From Dendrocalamus latiflorus (taxonomy: Eukaryota > Streptophyta > Magnoliopsida > Poales > Poaceae): a DNA stretch of 64,000 nucleotides. The stretch covers positions 8,184,236 to 8,248,235 of the forward strand of contig CM029610.1 in the NCBI GenBank assembly GCA_017311315.1, read 5' to 3'. Below, piece after piece: positions 10,523 to 21,343 of the stretch (within the stretch, counting starts at the first letter, position 1; the number at the start of each line of letters is the position of its first letter). Made by a program: the position numbers and the translations under genes. The notes under the pieces were generated by a model. It did not search any database. It had not been told where the DNA came from and saw only the letters and a list, made by a program, of their open reading frames with translations.

Positions 10523-12189
10523 CATTGGGTGCCGAAAGATGTGAAAGGAGTTAGCTTCGTTGTCGTCTTCCATGAATTATTCGGAATTTCCGTCACCAAT
10601 TTAAGGAACACGTCGTATAAATCTGGTGGTAGCCAGAGTAGACATCTAGAAAGCTCATTAACTCGCACCCTGTCGTGGCATCCACCAGCTGATCGATCCG
10701 TGGGAGGGGTAGTTATCTTTCGGGTATGCCTTGTTGAGGCTCATGGTGTGCATGCCTGCGTTCGTGGTTGTGCTTTTGTGTGTGCGCGCATGAGGCTAGT
10801 GTGTTGCTTTGTTCATGTTTCTTCGTGCGCGCATTGTGCGGGCTTTTGGGGCATGCCCGTCTATGTGTGGCGGCGTGTGTGGGTGCGTCCAACGCGCATA
10901 GCGCATTTGTACGAGTTGTCACTCTCGCGAATAGGGGTTCGCATGGTTGCTCTTGGTTTGCTGCTTTGAATGGTGAGATGTTATGCATTCGTGTTTTTTG
11001 TGCTATTGATCTCATATAGGAAAGCTTGCACCAATGTAGTATTTGTAAACACCACATCATTACCAACAGAGGATGCACAAGATTTTTTGTCAACGTTAGA
11101 GTATTGATGCCCCTGTGCAAGCAAATGTATGCTCCAACAGGCAACTTCTCATGAGGTGGCAGGTCGTGCCAGACCAGCTATTTTGTCGGTGAAAGTGGAT
11201 AACAAGTAAAATAATTCTTTCAATCTTGATTATGCTTTCATATTAATGCAGAAAATGTTAGGAGTTTTCAACTTAAAGATGTATAGGTTTAGGTGAACTG
11301 CAGTTGGTGCGAAAACTTTGCATTGCACTTGATGAGACAAAGGTCCATTACCCAACTAGATGCTTCAATCTTTTCCTTTTCTTTCTTTCTTGCTACATAC
11401 ATTTAGTCTGCTAAATTGTACTTTTAATTTTTATCATACATTAGGCCTGAAGATTTGAAAGGTGAGATGTGATACATTCGTGTTGATCTGCTCTTAAGAT
11501 GAGATGCACAATTTTGTGCACAATCGTTGTGTAATATTTAATTCCCAATTTTTGTTTGTTTTTAGGTTAGCTTATAATTGTTGGAGCTGACGTGTCACAA
11601 ATCTGATATTAGTCAGTTGGAATATATGGTATAGTTTGCATCTTCAAGGTTGACCGGTTACCTCTCTTCTCTTTTCCAAGTTGTGTTGCATTAGGTACCC
11701 TTTTGTATTTTTCTAATTTTGTTTAAAAATTAGTGTTGCTTTTTATGGTTATTGAAGATATAATATGGCCTGCTATATAATGGTTCATCAATAGGCTACA
11801 AACACAATTAAAAGATTTATCGGTCTTGACGTCCAATTTTTAGAGGTGCATAACATGGAAAAGGGTACCTCATCCATAGCTTGTATATGCAAATTCCATT
11901 TTGACAGGTGGCAGCAGCAGGAATCCCTCTATTCTGTTAAGTAGAGAGTAGAAGTTTGTAATATGGAAGAGCCGGAAAATAGAGCTTGACGCCCCAACAA
12001 TAGAGAAACCTAACAACTATACGCAGAGGTCATGGATGCTATCTTGCAGCTTTATGTTGGTGAGCCTTTATCAGATTTAAGTACAATGGCACCTTGTCAA
12101 GAGGCATATTGCGAAGAGCATTAGGTTGGAGGTCCTAAAATATTATGTCCATGGAGGTACACAACAAATTTTCTCTCGATTATTTTATC

Positions 12190-12216
12190 CCTATATATAT
12201 ATATATGTGTGTGTAC
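12190..12216. repeat. TA/TG microsatellite
   Basis: A short (TA)n tract running directly into (TG)n. Confidence 0.6.
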
Positions 12217-12229
12217 GTATTTTAGATAA

Positions 12230-13210
12230 TGGATAGAAATCCGGCCTCTATATCCACACGTGGATATACGCAGCCAAAGTTTACAGGAGCCTTTAGACTC
12301 AATTACTCAAAGCCTCAAAACTGAGGTACGCAAAAAAAAAAAAACAAAGAGCAAAAAGACTAAGAAAGCTAGAAAGACTAAAATTCTAACTTCCATGTCC
12401 TTGCTTCAAACTTGCTTTGACCTTGTGCACTGGCAATCCTTCGCATCCTAGTTTACTTAGAAACTCTTGATGTCAGGCCTCAAAATTTGATCTTGTGCAA
12501 TAGCAATCCTTCGCATCCTCGTTTAATTAGAAACTTTGATGTCAATACGAAGCCACCAAAGTGGGAACCACGTGTGGAACTGTAAAGATAACGCCTTCAG
12601 GAAGGAACACGACGTAGCCACGCCGCCGCTGCCCGTCCAACATGGACAGGGATTTCTCCCGCAAGATCCACATCGAGAGAGGAGGGGTGCATCGACAGAC
12701 AGACGCCTCCAAGGAGTAATACGGCTCCCAAAGGTATCGTCATCGTCAGCCCAACAGCAAGACAAAGGCTTTCGCTTGGCACCCAACCCACTCCCAACGA
12801 CAGCACGCCAACGACTAGCATAATCCAGCGTTGATGGCTGCACATCGACCACGGCCACCACCGCACAATCCCATACACCGACGACTGTGCTCGGTGACAC
12901 CAGATCCACAACCGGTACTGCCGGATCTAAGCACGGAGCTCGGATCCAGACCCCCAGTCGCCGAACTCCGCGAGCCTTTCCCTGGCACTAGGCCGACGCA
13001 AGCTGCTGCTGCCACTAACAAAGTCATGTCGCCGCCATCTCCGTCGTGCCCGCGTGGTCAATGACCCTTGACCACACGCGGGTGTCCTCGCTCCTCGCCA
13101 CCACCAGCCTGCTGACGCGCCACCCGTAGCCGGATCTGCGAACTCGTCCAAGCCGGCATGGTCGCCGCCTTGGATGCGGAGGGCGGCCTCTGCTGCCTCC
13201 CGTCGCCGGA
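12230..13210. repeat. Interspersed-repeat-like GC-rich segment, unclassified
   Basis: It begins in AT-rich sequence with a direct duplication of about 50 bp (12421-12473 and 12494-12543, unit ..CAATCCTTCGCATCCT..). It then becomes GC-rich (12590-13210) with in-frame stops on every strand. The composition recalls untranslated leader parts of dispersed grass repeats. No domain could be read, so its class is open. Confidence 0.35.
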
Positions 13211-13213
13211 TCC

Positions 13214-13380
13214 GTATACATATATACGTATATATATATATATATATGTATATGTATACGTATACATATATATATATATACGTATATATGTATACATATA
13301 CGTATATGTATACATACGTATATATGTGTACATATACGTATATGTATACATACGTAAATATGTACATATACATATATATA
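13214..13380. repeat. TATACG/TATACA alternating microsatellite
   Basis: About 165 bp of nearly pure alternating pyrimidine-purine (TATACGTATATATGTATACA..), self-complementary over many windows. It continues after the MITE at 13381-13621. Open frames here (Tyr/Ile repeats) are artefacts of the repeat. Confidence 0.9.
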
Positions 13381-13621
13381 GGGCATGTTCTTTAAGTCAA
13401 AAGTTGGCGGCTTTTGGCTTTTGCTACAGTACCTAACTTTTAAATGGAGTATTTTCTCAAGACAGGGTCAACAAGTTAAACGATCTACACGTTAAAAGCC
13501 CAACATCTGTACCAGCCAAAATCACAAGTGGTATCTGTCTCTCCGTAATCTGCACCGTAAATAGCCAAAATTCAAAAATTTCAGCCAAAAGTCATAAGCT
13601 GCGGCTGAAAAGAACAGGCCC
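13381..13621. mobile_element. Tourist-like MITE within microsatellite
   Basis: A 241-bp element, ends GGGCATGTTCTTT and AAAGAACAGGCCC (inverse GGGCCTGTTCTTT). It is flanked by ATA within the TATA-type microsatellite, so the duplication is uninformative. The interior has GGCTTTTGGCTTTTGCTACAG and CAGCCAAAAGTCATAAGCTG blocks shared with the element at 14872-15096. Confidence 0.75.
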
Positions 13622-13755
13622 ATATATATGTATACATATACATGTACAGGCCCATATATATGTATACATATACATATACATATACATGTACATGTATACA
13701 TATACGTATACATATACATGTACATGTATACGTATACGTATACATATATACATGT
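13622..13755. repeat. TATACA/TACATG microsatellite, continuation
   Basis: Alternating pyrimidine-purine repeat (ATATACATGTACATGTATACG..), the same compositional type as 13214-13380. The MITE inserted within or beside this tract. Confidence 0.85.
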
Positions 13756-13759
13756 GACG

Positions 13760-14871
13760 CTGAAATAAGACACTATGGTGTCTGGGCGCCAAGCCTCTCT
13801 GTCTTTAGATTGCTTTTAGATATGTGCAAGCGCAATGATATATAATATATCAGGATAAAAAATCTTAATCATGGATGGAAAGTTTAAGCATGGAGCCTGA
13901 GCACCATGGTGCCCCTATGATTTATACTATATATATATAGTAAAAATAATGAGTGCTTCTTGGTGCCCGTGGATCAAAGTAATAAGATTTGAACCGGAGG
14001 CATCCCTACAAAAAAAAGATGAAGAGAGAGCGTCAGATATGAAAAGGCAATATACGGTCGAGAAATTGTTTGTCAAATCTGCCATTCCAGTAGTACATGA
14101 ACTTCAACACAAATGCCCGCATATCAAACTGGGATAACGAAGAATTATGATAACATACTCCAATTGCAAATTTTTAAAATGAACTAGTTGAGTGCCTGTG
14201 GATTGCTACATAACATCTCGTACACGTATTTCTCCGATAATGATGTAGACATCATATAACTGTGGTCAACTCAAATGTGACATAAGCATCCCGGTAGATA
14301 ACAGTAACATATTGCACAAAACAAATAGATGCTAAATCCATAGGCACATGGCATCTAACATAACAGAAAAGATATTTATTGATCTAGGCTAGAAACTTAG
14401 AGAATGATAGACGAGCTATTTGCTGGAGATTTTCATCCAACGTTGAAGTTAAAAAAACATCAAACTCCATAATAGCTTTTCAAACGACACATAAACAACT
14501 GCTATCACCATCTGCTTCCATAGAAAAGATCAGTGCATATCGAGGTGGTGAGGCACACTTCATCAAAATGAAACAATAACATAAGTATCCTTTGCATTTA
14601 GAATAGTGCTATGGTACATCAAAGTGGTAGGTACTTCCAAAACCATTCTAGTGAATCATAGCTGCTACCGACTCGAAGTCCATTCTCAACAGTGTGGTCC
14701 AGACTGTGAAACTCCCGTGCCAGATGAGCATCCACAATATATACAGATATATTTCTATGGAACTGCAATATTCTTTGTTACGATAAGGTATGTGCTGAAA
14801 TAAAATTTGATAAAATAGGAACATCCTGTACTTTGAGGTACTAAGCTTCTCATGCGTAACCACAGGACTGT
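13760..14871. other. Intergenic, nothing recognised
   Basis: AT-rich sequence with a short (TA)n run near 13928-13940. No coding segment, inverted termini or RNA gene was found. Confidence 0.5.
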
Positions 14872-15096
14872 GGCCCTGTTCTTTTCAGCTTCTAAAAGCT
14901 GTTTTTCGGCTTTTCTACAGTAACTATCTTTTAAACGGAGTATTTTTTTTTCAAGATAGGGTCTACTAGTTAATTGTAGTACATACTTTACTGACTTCAT
15001 TTATATCGGAAAAAACCGCACGTAAATTTCTGCTACTCTATAATCTTTCATATAAATAGTCCAAAAGTCACAAGTCGCAGCCAAAAAGAACATGCC
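14872..15096. mobile_element. Tourist-like MITE
   Basis: A 225-bp element, ends GGCCCTGTTCTTTTCAGC and GCCAAAAAGAACATGCC, flanked by TGT on both sides (14869-14871 and 15097-15099). It contains the TCTACAGTAAC..TTTTAAACGGAGTATTTT block that also occurs in the element at 13381-13621. Confidence 0.75.
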
Positions 15097-15898
15097 TGTA
15101 ATTGTCTGGTCCGTTGTAATTCAGCACGGGCATTTGAAAGGAATTGCAATGCCCTTAACATCTACTATACATGTGTAATAATTAGGTAATTTAAGAAAGA
15201 GGCAAAAAATCGTAGCACGCATACTTTTGTTCCAGTTAACGAAGTATGCCATCTGTTGGACAGCCATCTGTTGGCATGCCCAAGGAAAACATTTTCGGTT
15301 AAAAAAAGATTCGGACCCTGCGAGAAATCCGAAATTTCAAAAATTTTGGTTTTTTCGAAAAAAATTGGCCAAAAAATTCACAAATTTGGTTTGAATCCAA
15401 AAAATTCAAAAAAATTTCAAAAATCAGCACCTTACCAACATCCGAGGCCACACTGTAGCACCTTCCCGCCCCCTGCCGCCTCCCCTTCCTTAGCCGGCGC
15501 CGCCTTCCATGCACAGTAGCCGACCACCACCCTCCTTTGCCGGTGCGGCCTCCTATGGCCACCTCCCCCTCGCTTCTGACACCGTCTCTCATGGCCGCTC
15601 CTTTGCCGGCGTCGTTACTCCCTTGCTGGCCCCGCCTTCTATGCGCAGCAGCCGGCCGCTGTCCTCCTTTATCGACACGGCCTCCTATGGCCGCCTCCCA
15701 TGGCTGCTCCCTTGCCGACGCCACCGCTCCCATGATCTATGGAGGATGAATTGGGGAAGAGACGTGGGGAATGAGAGAGAGATTGAGTCGGTGTGCATGC
15801 TTGGATGTGAATGAGAGAGGTTGAGCTAGCTTGGATATGGGCCGACGGTTGAAAAATTACAAAGCAGGCTGAATTTTTGGGCCGACATGGGTTTTTCT
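15097..15898. other. Intergenic flank of the PMD element
   Basis: It holds a small direct repeat (CCATCTGTTGG twice at 15249-15275), an A/T-rich stretch with many AAAAATTT motifs (15300-15425) and a GC-rich stretch (15440-15740). Open frames on both strands lack domains. The last nine bases (GGTTTTTCT, 15890-15898) are the left target duplication of the adjacent Mutator-like element. Confidence 0.5.
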
Positions 15899-16122
15899 GT
15901 AAAATTTTTGCTTTTTAGCCCAAAATTTAAAAGTTTTTTACATATGGACCCCTGGAGAAAAGATTTGCAAAAATGGACCCTTTTCTCGGCGCCACAGAAT
16001 ATGGCGCCAAGGGTACATGTCACGGCGCCATATGCTTTAGCGCCGTGTATTGACACGTCGGAGCCAGGGTGGCATAGCTCGGCGCCGCAGAACATGGCGC
16101 CGTGAAGTGCACATACGGCGCT
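15899..16122 (+). repeat. Left terminal inverted repeat of PMD Mutator-like element
   Basis: It pairs with 19796-20020. Shared blocks include CATATGGACCCCTGGAGAAA, AGATTTGCAAAAAT and CGTGTATTGACACGTCGGAG, with several GGCGCC hexamers. About ten differences are seen between the arms. Confidence 0.9.
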
Positions 16123-16291
16123 AACAACCTTGGCGCCGTGCTCTGGGACTTAAGCCCGAGCGCGGCCCCTCGGCCCCTCACTCTGTTCAGCCCAACCGAA
16201 GCAACCGCCGCCGCCACTCTCTTCCCCCCTCAAAATCTACTCAAATCCATCCGTTTTTCTCGCGATTTTGCTTCCAAATCGACTAAGCAAG

Positions 16292-16907
16292 GTGAACCCC
16301 CTCCTTTCCATTGATTTTTTTTGCAATAAATATGGATTATTTGAGGTACATTTCGTTTGGGAAGATTTGAAACCCTTGATGAAATTAGTTCAATTTGGCT
16401 CGGTTTTAGGTTAGATTTTCGATAGATATGCATAATGTAAGAGTAGTAATGTGTATAGATTCGTTTTTATGGTTTGATTTTTAGAAATATATGTATTTTA
16501 GGGTTTGATTTAGAAATACATTTGTTTTTAGGGTTTGATTTAGAAATATATGTTTAGATTTAGAGTTTGATTTAGAAATACACATGTTTAGAGCGAGATT
16601 GATGAATGTTTAGAAATACATATGTTTTTAGGGTCCATTTTAGAAATACATATGTTTTTAGGGTTTGATTTGAGTGAAATACATATGTTTTTAGGGTTTG
16701 ATTTAGAAATACATATGTTTTATGGGTATGATTTGAACGACATTGTTGAATGTTTAGATTTAGGGTAAATCAATTTGATTCCAATTATTATTCATGTTGA
16801 TTCCAATTTCATAATTCAATTTGATTATTATTTTTATTTATAAATCATGTTTTATAAATTTCTTATTTGAATATTTCTTAACTATTGAATTCTAAAATTT
16901 ATCACAG
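16292..16907 (+). other. Probable 5'-UTR intron of the PMD gene with AGGGTTT repeats
   Basis: A donor CAAG|GTGAAC at 16291/16292 and acceptor ATCACAG at 16907, two bases before the PMD ATG, suggest an intron in the leader. Within it (about 16490-16740) is a tandem array of roughly seven to eight degenerate units of about 30 bp, consensus AGGGTTTGATTTAGAAATAC plus ATATGTTTTT. The leader before it (16142-16291) is GC- and pyrimidine-rich. The array is certain; the intron is inferred from splice signals. Confidence 0.5.
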
Positions 16908-16908
16908 G

Positions 16909-19361
16909 ATGGCGAGATACCGACTGCTAGATGAGTCCTACGAGAGGGAGCACCGCGGCAGGCTCACGGAGGACGGCCAGGTACGTGTGTGGTCGAAATA
17001 TACATGTGTTCAACTTGATGGTCACGCAGCTAACTTTTATAGCAATTTTCGGGAGATACCCATACTTCGTCCTCGAACCCATGATGGGTTCCAGTTGATG
17101 CGCTACGACGACCGCTATACCCCACTGCTGCGCCGTGCTGGGCTTCACACGGTCGCTAACCTATTACGGCGGGGCATGCCGGTCTTCAACCCTGCAGCTT
17201 TGACCGCACTTGTCGATAGGTGAATTTTCTCTATCGGGTCAATTTGTTTTCACTTCTATATTCTTACGTACGTAACTAATTCTTTTCTCCTTGTACTACT
17301 AACAGGTGGAGGCCAGAGACACACACGTTCCACCTTCCCTGTGGGGAGATGACCGTCACGCTGCAGGACGTGGCGATGATACTTGGACTTCCCATCAGGG
17401 GACAGCCGGTGATCGGCCCGGCGGTGTCTGAGGGCTGGAGGGCACGTGTGGAGGCCTTCCTGGGCACGCCATTGCCTCCTGCCCCAGATAATGCCAGGCG
17501 AGGCCGCGTCTCGGGGGTCCACCTTAGATGGTTGCGGATTACCTTTGGCGAATGCCCTGCTGCCGCGGACGACGCCACGGTGAGCTACCACTGCCGCGCC
17601 TGGGTCCTGCACATGTTCGGGGCAGTGCTGTTCCCGGACGCCACGGGGGATGCCGCTTCGTGGATGTACATCCACTGCCTCCAAGACTGGGGGACGCTGG
17701 ACAGTTCAGCTGGGGGTCGGCGGTCCTCGCATTCCTCTACCGTCAGCTTTGCGAGGCCTGCAGACGCAGGGCGCCCACGTCGACGCTCGGTGGCTGCGTC
17801 TTCCTTCTGCAGGTGTGGTAATGCATTTATTTTTCCTACAGTTCTTTGTTTTTGTGCATGGCTAATCGTGTGTCTGCCCGTATGTTCGCTTGCTAGGTGT
17901 GGATGTGGACATGCATTCCAGTGGGGCGCCCTCGAGTGTTCCAGGCGCAGCCTTGGCATCCACTGGGTGTGGATGACCTCGGCCCCACTGTTGCGTACCT
18001 GTGGGATACAGTGTCAGTCCCGTTCGCGACTACTCAGCGGGCGTACGTGGATTTCAGCAACGAGTTTGACACTTTGTCTCCCACGATGGTAAGAAATTTA
18101 TTTTTCCTACAGTTCTTGGTTTTTGTACATGGCTAATCGTGTGTTCGTTTACTAGGTGTCCTGGGAGCCTTACTTGGAGCCACAGGTTCTAGCGCTACCA
18201 CTCAGCACCATGTGCCGTAGGGACTCCCATATTTGGAGGATGAGGTCTCCGCTGATCTGCTTCTATGCCGTGGAGATTCACCTCCCCCACAGAGTTGCGC
18301 GGCAGTTCGGCCTCGTGCAGTTCTTCCCCCCAGAGGAGATGTCGACTTCTGTTGAGTTGCACAAGTAAGTAACAATTTAAAATTCTTTTGGTTCGTACTA
18401 ACAACTATTGTTGACATCTGCTATATGTACAGGTTCGACAGGGTCAGCCAACGAAAGGTGACGGACTTCGCTGATCACCACCGACAGTACGTGCAGTGGT
18501 GGAGGAAGATGGAGGAGAACTGCGAGCCGGACAGTACCCCCCACAGTAACGCCAGCTTCCGGGATTACTTGTCCTGGTACCACACTGCCACGCGCTACAG
18601 GCTGAGGCAGCAGTGGACCGATGTCGACTACGCGGACCTCGCTTCGTCCGAGGACGAGGACACTGCATACGACAGGCGTGCGAGGGAGGGCACAGTGGTC
18701 GAGGCCGCTCCGATTCTCGATCGAGTGGTACGGAAAGCATGATATTTGCAATACTTTGGTTCCACACGTTTATCTCGCACTTATGTTTACTTATTTATTT
18801 AGGGGGACTTCTCTCCAAACCTCGGTGCGTGAGATCGACGAGGTTCCCGGCCACCTGGACAGCGAGAGCCACCCCCTAAGTGACTTCCTACAGGTACGAA
18901 GATAATTAGTTAGGTTAGATCGATTCAGCATGTATGCAATTATGACATATCATTACTTGCAGAGATTTCGACGTCGCCTCAGTCGGGCGGCAGGTCGGTG
19001 TGGTTGCCGCGCACGCACGGACGTCGCACCACCGGCGGCCTCCCAGCGCTCGGGTGCCGTTGCAGCCTCGTCGTCACACGTCGGCACGCGCCAGTCCACG
19101 AGGAGCTCGTCACGCACTCCGACTTTTAGTCAGGGCGATGACGACGACGACGACGACGAGTCGGAGCAGGGTGACGACGTCGACGAGGAGCACGAGGACG
19201 AGGAGGCATCTACCCACGACGAGATTGGGATGTCGCAGATGCCTGACGCACCGTCTACTCAGACTTCGCAGCGGCCTCGTCGTTCGGCTCGTCCCCCGAG
19301 CACGTATACTCCAGGGAGTGATGCTCTAGCCAAGGGCAAGGGGAAGGCCAAGAGGCAGTGA
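16909..19361 (+). CDS. Plant mobile domain (PMD/MAIN-type) protein, spliced, with frameshift
   Basis: Inferred exons are 16909-17219, 17306-17812, 17897-18088, 18156-18364, 18433-18727, 18803-18896 and 18963-19361. Start MARYRLLDESYEREHRG. The plant mobile domain is clear: LLRRAGLHTVANLLRR, TFHLPCGEMTVTLQDVAMIL (exon 2), SWGSAVLAFLYRQLCEACRR, CVFLLQVWMWT, then LWDTVSVPFATTQRAYVDF.. and WWRKMEENCEP. The C-terminal tail is acidic (QGDDDDDDDESEQGDD) and ends KGKGKAKRQ-stop. PMD proteins occur both as domesticated silencing/development factors (MAIN family) and inside transposons; here it lies within Mutator-type repeats, so a transposon gene. A five-G run at 17689-17693 breaks the frame between LQDWG and DAGQFSWGS, and the join of exons 5 and 6 is out of frame by one base (read-through would stop at 18742). 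Probably damaged. Confidence 0.75.
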
Positions 19362-19559
19362 TGTTTTCAGACTTTTTCTATAGACATGCGATATTTTCAG
19401 ACTTATGTGATATTTTGAGACTTTATACAGTTATGTGGTATTTTGAGACTTATTGGTAACGATGTTGTTATTTACGTTTTCAGATGTTTCATGTGTGCAT
19501 GTACGTATGTGCATGTTTTACAGAAAAGTTTGTTGTTTTGCTGTTTTTTTGTCAGGTGT
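19362..19559 (+). other. 3' flank of PMD gene
   Basis: AT-rich sequence after the PMD stop codon with repeated GATATTTTCAGACTTATG-like units (19374-19460). It probably includes the polyadenylation region; no canonical signal is decisive. Confidence 0.4.
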
Positions 19560-19697
19560 AGCTTACACGACGCCATACCATTTGGCGCCGAGATGTGTAT
19601 ATACGGCGCCCGATTGTTTGGCGCCAAAAGAGGCGCCAAACAGTCTGGCGTTGTATATACACATCTCGGCGCCAAATGGTATGGCGCCGTGTAAGCT
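19560..19697 (+). repeat. 66-bp-arm inverted repeat (hairpin) rich in GGCGCC
   Basis: Left arm 19560-19625 and right arm 19632-19697 are inverse copies with about five mismatches, separated by AAAAGA. Each arm carries several GGCGCC or near-GGCGCC hexamers joined by CATACCATTT and TGTGTATATAC spacers. Transcribed from the PMD gene it would fold into a long stem. Confidence 0.9.
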
Positions 19698-19795
19698 ATG
19701 TACGGCGCGTGAAAGTTTGGCGCCGAGATAGGGGGACTTGCAGGCACGGCGACCATTTTTGACTGGCTAAGTCAGTACACGGCGCTACGGAATGC

Positions 19796-20020
19796 AGCGC
19801 CGTATTTGCACTTCACGGCGCCATGTGCTGCGGCGCCGAGCTATGCCACCCTGGCTCCGACGTGTCAATACACGGCGCTAAAGCATATGGCGCCGTGACA
19901 TGTACCCTGGGCGCCATATTCTGTGGCGCCGAGAAAAGGGTCTATTTTTGCAAATCTTTTCTCCAGGGGTCCATATGTAAAAAAACTTTAAATTTTTTAG
20001 CTAAAAAGCAAAAATTTTAC
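19796..20020 (-). repeat. Right terminal inverted repeat of PMD Mutator-like element
   Basis: Inverse of 15899-16122; it ends ..GCAAAAATTTTAC followed by the 9-bp duplication GGTTTTTCT. It contains the same AGCTATGCCACCCTGGCTCC and GGCGCC blocks. Confidence 0.9.
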
Positions 20021-20029
20021 GGTTTTTCT

Positions 20030-21334
20030 TGGCATGGGCCGACAAGACCAAATTTCGGCGGTATCCGCGAATTTCGGCCCGAAATTTTAATCGCTGGGCG
20101 TGCCAACACCTGGCTTGGCAAGACAAATCGGGTCTAGTGCATTGGGAACCCACGGATGCGCGGCTCCTGCCGAATATCATCTGTAGGTCACTTCACAAAT
20201 GTAATTACTGTCAAAGCAGTAGGGGTACTCAAAATCTTGGTGGAACACAACGGAAAAATATGCTATAAATAGCCCCGACATGCATCTAATTTACGGCACA
20301 ATGGCTAAGTGCCACGGATGCAAATGCTTCATATCCTAATATCTGAAATACAAAAGCGCAGCTTGAGCACTCTCCCTGAAATACCACGCTCTTAACCTGG
20401 GAATGCAATTTCAGCTAATCACCATAAAGGCAAATTAATCGGGAAGATGTAAATAACACAGCAGCCTGTGCATAACATTGTCAGAAAAATGGGAGGCACA
20501 TATTCATATCAAGCAAAAACTATCTGCAAATAACAATGCACCCATCATCATTCATCTATCCTGGATTACAAATTCAGATGGATACTATAGATGCTGTACA
20601 TAGTTTCCCCATCTAGTGTGAAGAATTAGCACTTAAGTAGGGATCAAACATGCAAAGGGACCAACTGGAAATCGATGCATCATGCATGACCTTGACGGCC
20701 TGAGGTCTTCCACTGAAATAGAATCCCTGAGAAGGTGGTCCACCGTCCACAACATTAACGATTCTACAAATAACACCCTGAACCTAAACAAGCAGCAGCA
20801 AACAAAACTGAAGAATCAAAAACACATTGCGCTGCTAAAGCCTATACTTGCAGAACAACGACCAGATTGCCACATTAGGCGCGGAAAGAAACTACGAAGA
20901 GATAAGGTTTAGAGGTTTATTACCCAGAGCCGTGCCGCGCGAGCGTCGTATCCATGGCGCTGCCCTGTCACCCTTGCGTAAACCCCTTTCGCGCAACAGT
21001 ACGTATCAATATTCTCAACTCCCATCTAATGTCCGTGGGAGATCAGCTCCAAAAACCTTGTATGACAACGTTGCACACCTTAGGGTCCAAGGAGAAACTA
21101 CGGGTGAGTCAATACATCACATCTGCTATTCGAGCATTCTCACCATTCGGGTGTAGTAGAGTGGCTTGCGCAAAATCGCTCAAGTCAACACCGTTCGGAC
21201 CTTAACGAACGGTGCGGACACTGTAATGCACTTTCAATACAATGGATATCGGTATTACTGATGTCTGCCTATACATATTTTCAATGTTATAACTAGTTAA
21301 ATCGCATAACACATTATGGAAGTATTGATGTACT
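20030..21334. other. Intergenic, nothing recognised
   Basis: Mixed-composition sequence. Short open frames (20682-21205) have no domain or splice context I can support. No inverted termini were found. Confidence 0.5.
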
Positions 21335-21343
21335 GTAATTTAT

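Larger units (their letters stand above)
9801..12189. other. Downstream flank and intergenic DNA
   Basis: The 3' flank of the coiled-coil gene followed by AT-rich intergenic sequence. No coding segment with a recognisable domain was found. A candidate MITE and a 56-bp tandem duplication are listed separately. Two stretches (about 10966-11020 and 11454-11510) share TGAAAGGTGAGATGTTATGCATTCGTG-like sequence and may be an old duplication. Confidence 0.5.
15899..20020 (+). mobile_element. Mutator-like element carrying a PMD gene
   Basis: A 4122-bp element with terminal inverted repeats of about 225 bp beginning GTAAAATTTTTGCTTTTTAG, flanked by a perfect 9-bp duplication GGTTTTTCT (15890-15898 and 20021-20029). 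Nine-base duplications with long inverted repeats are diagnostic of Mutator-like elements. The only recognisable gene is a spliced plant-mobile-domain gene (16909-19361); no MURA-type transposase is present, so it would need a transposase from elsewhere. The inverted repeats and a 3' hairpin are studded with GGCGCC. The arms are about 95 percent alike by eye, implying a fairly young insertion. Confidence 0.85.

Noticed and set aside
12536..13064. Host gene in the GC-rich segment
   Set aside because: All frames are interrupted and the sequence has the look of a dispersed repeat; no domain was recognised.
12927..13845. Open frames of Tyr/Ile/Val/Thr repeats
   Set aside because: Direct translation of the TATACG-type microsatellite.
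18425..18742. Ending the PMD protein at the stop at 18742
   Set aside because: Downstream exons with good splice sites encode an acidic/basic tail typical of these proteins; the read-through stop is in what looks like intron sequence, though it remains possible for this damaged copy.
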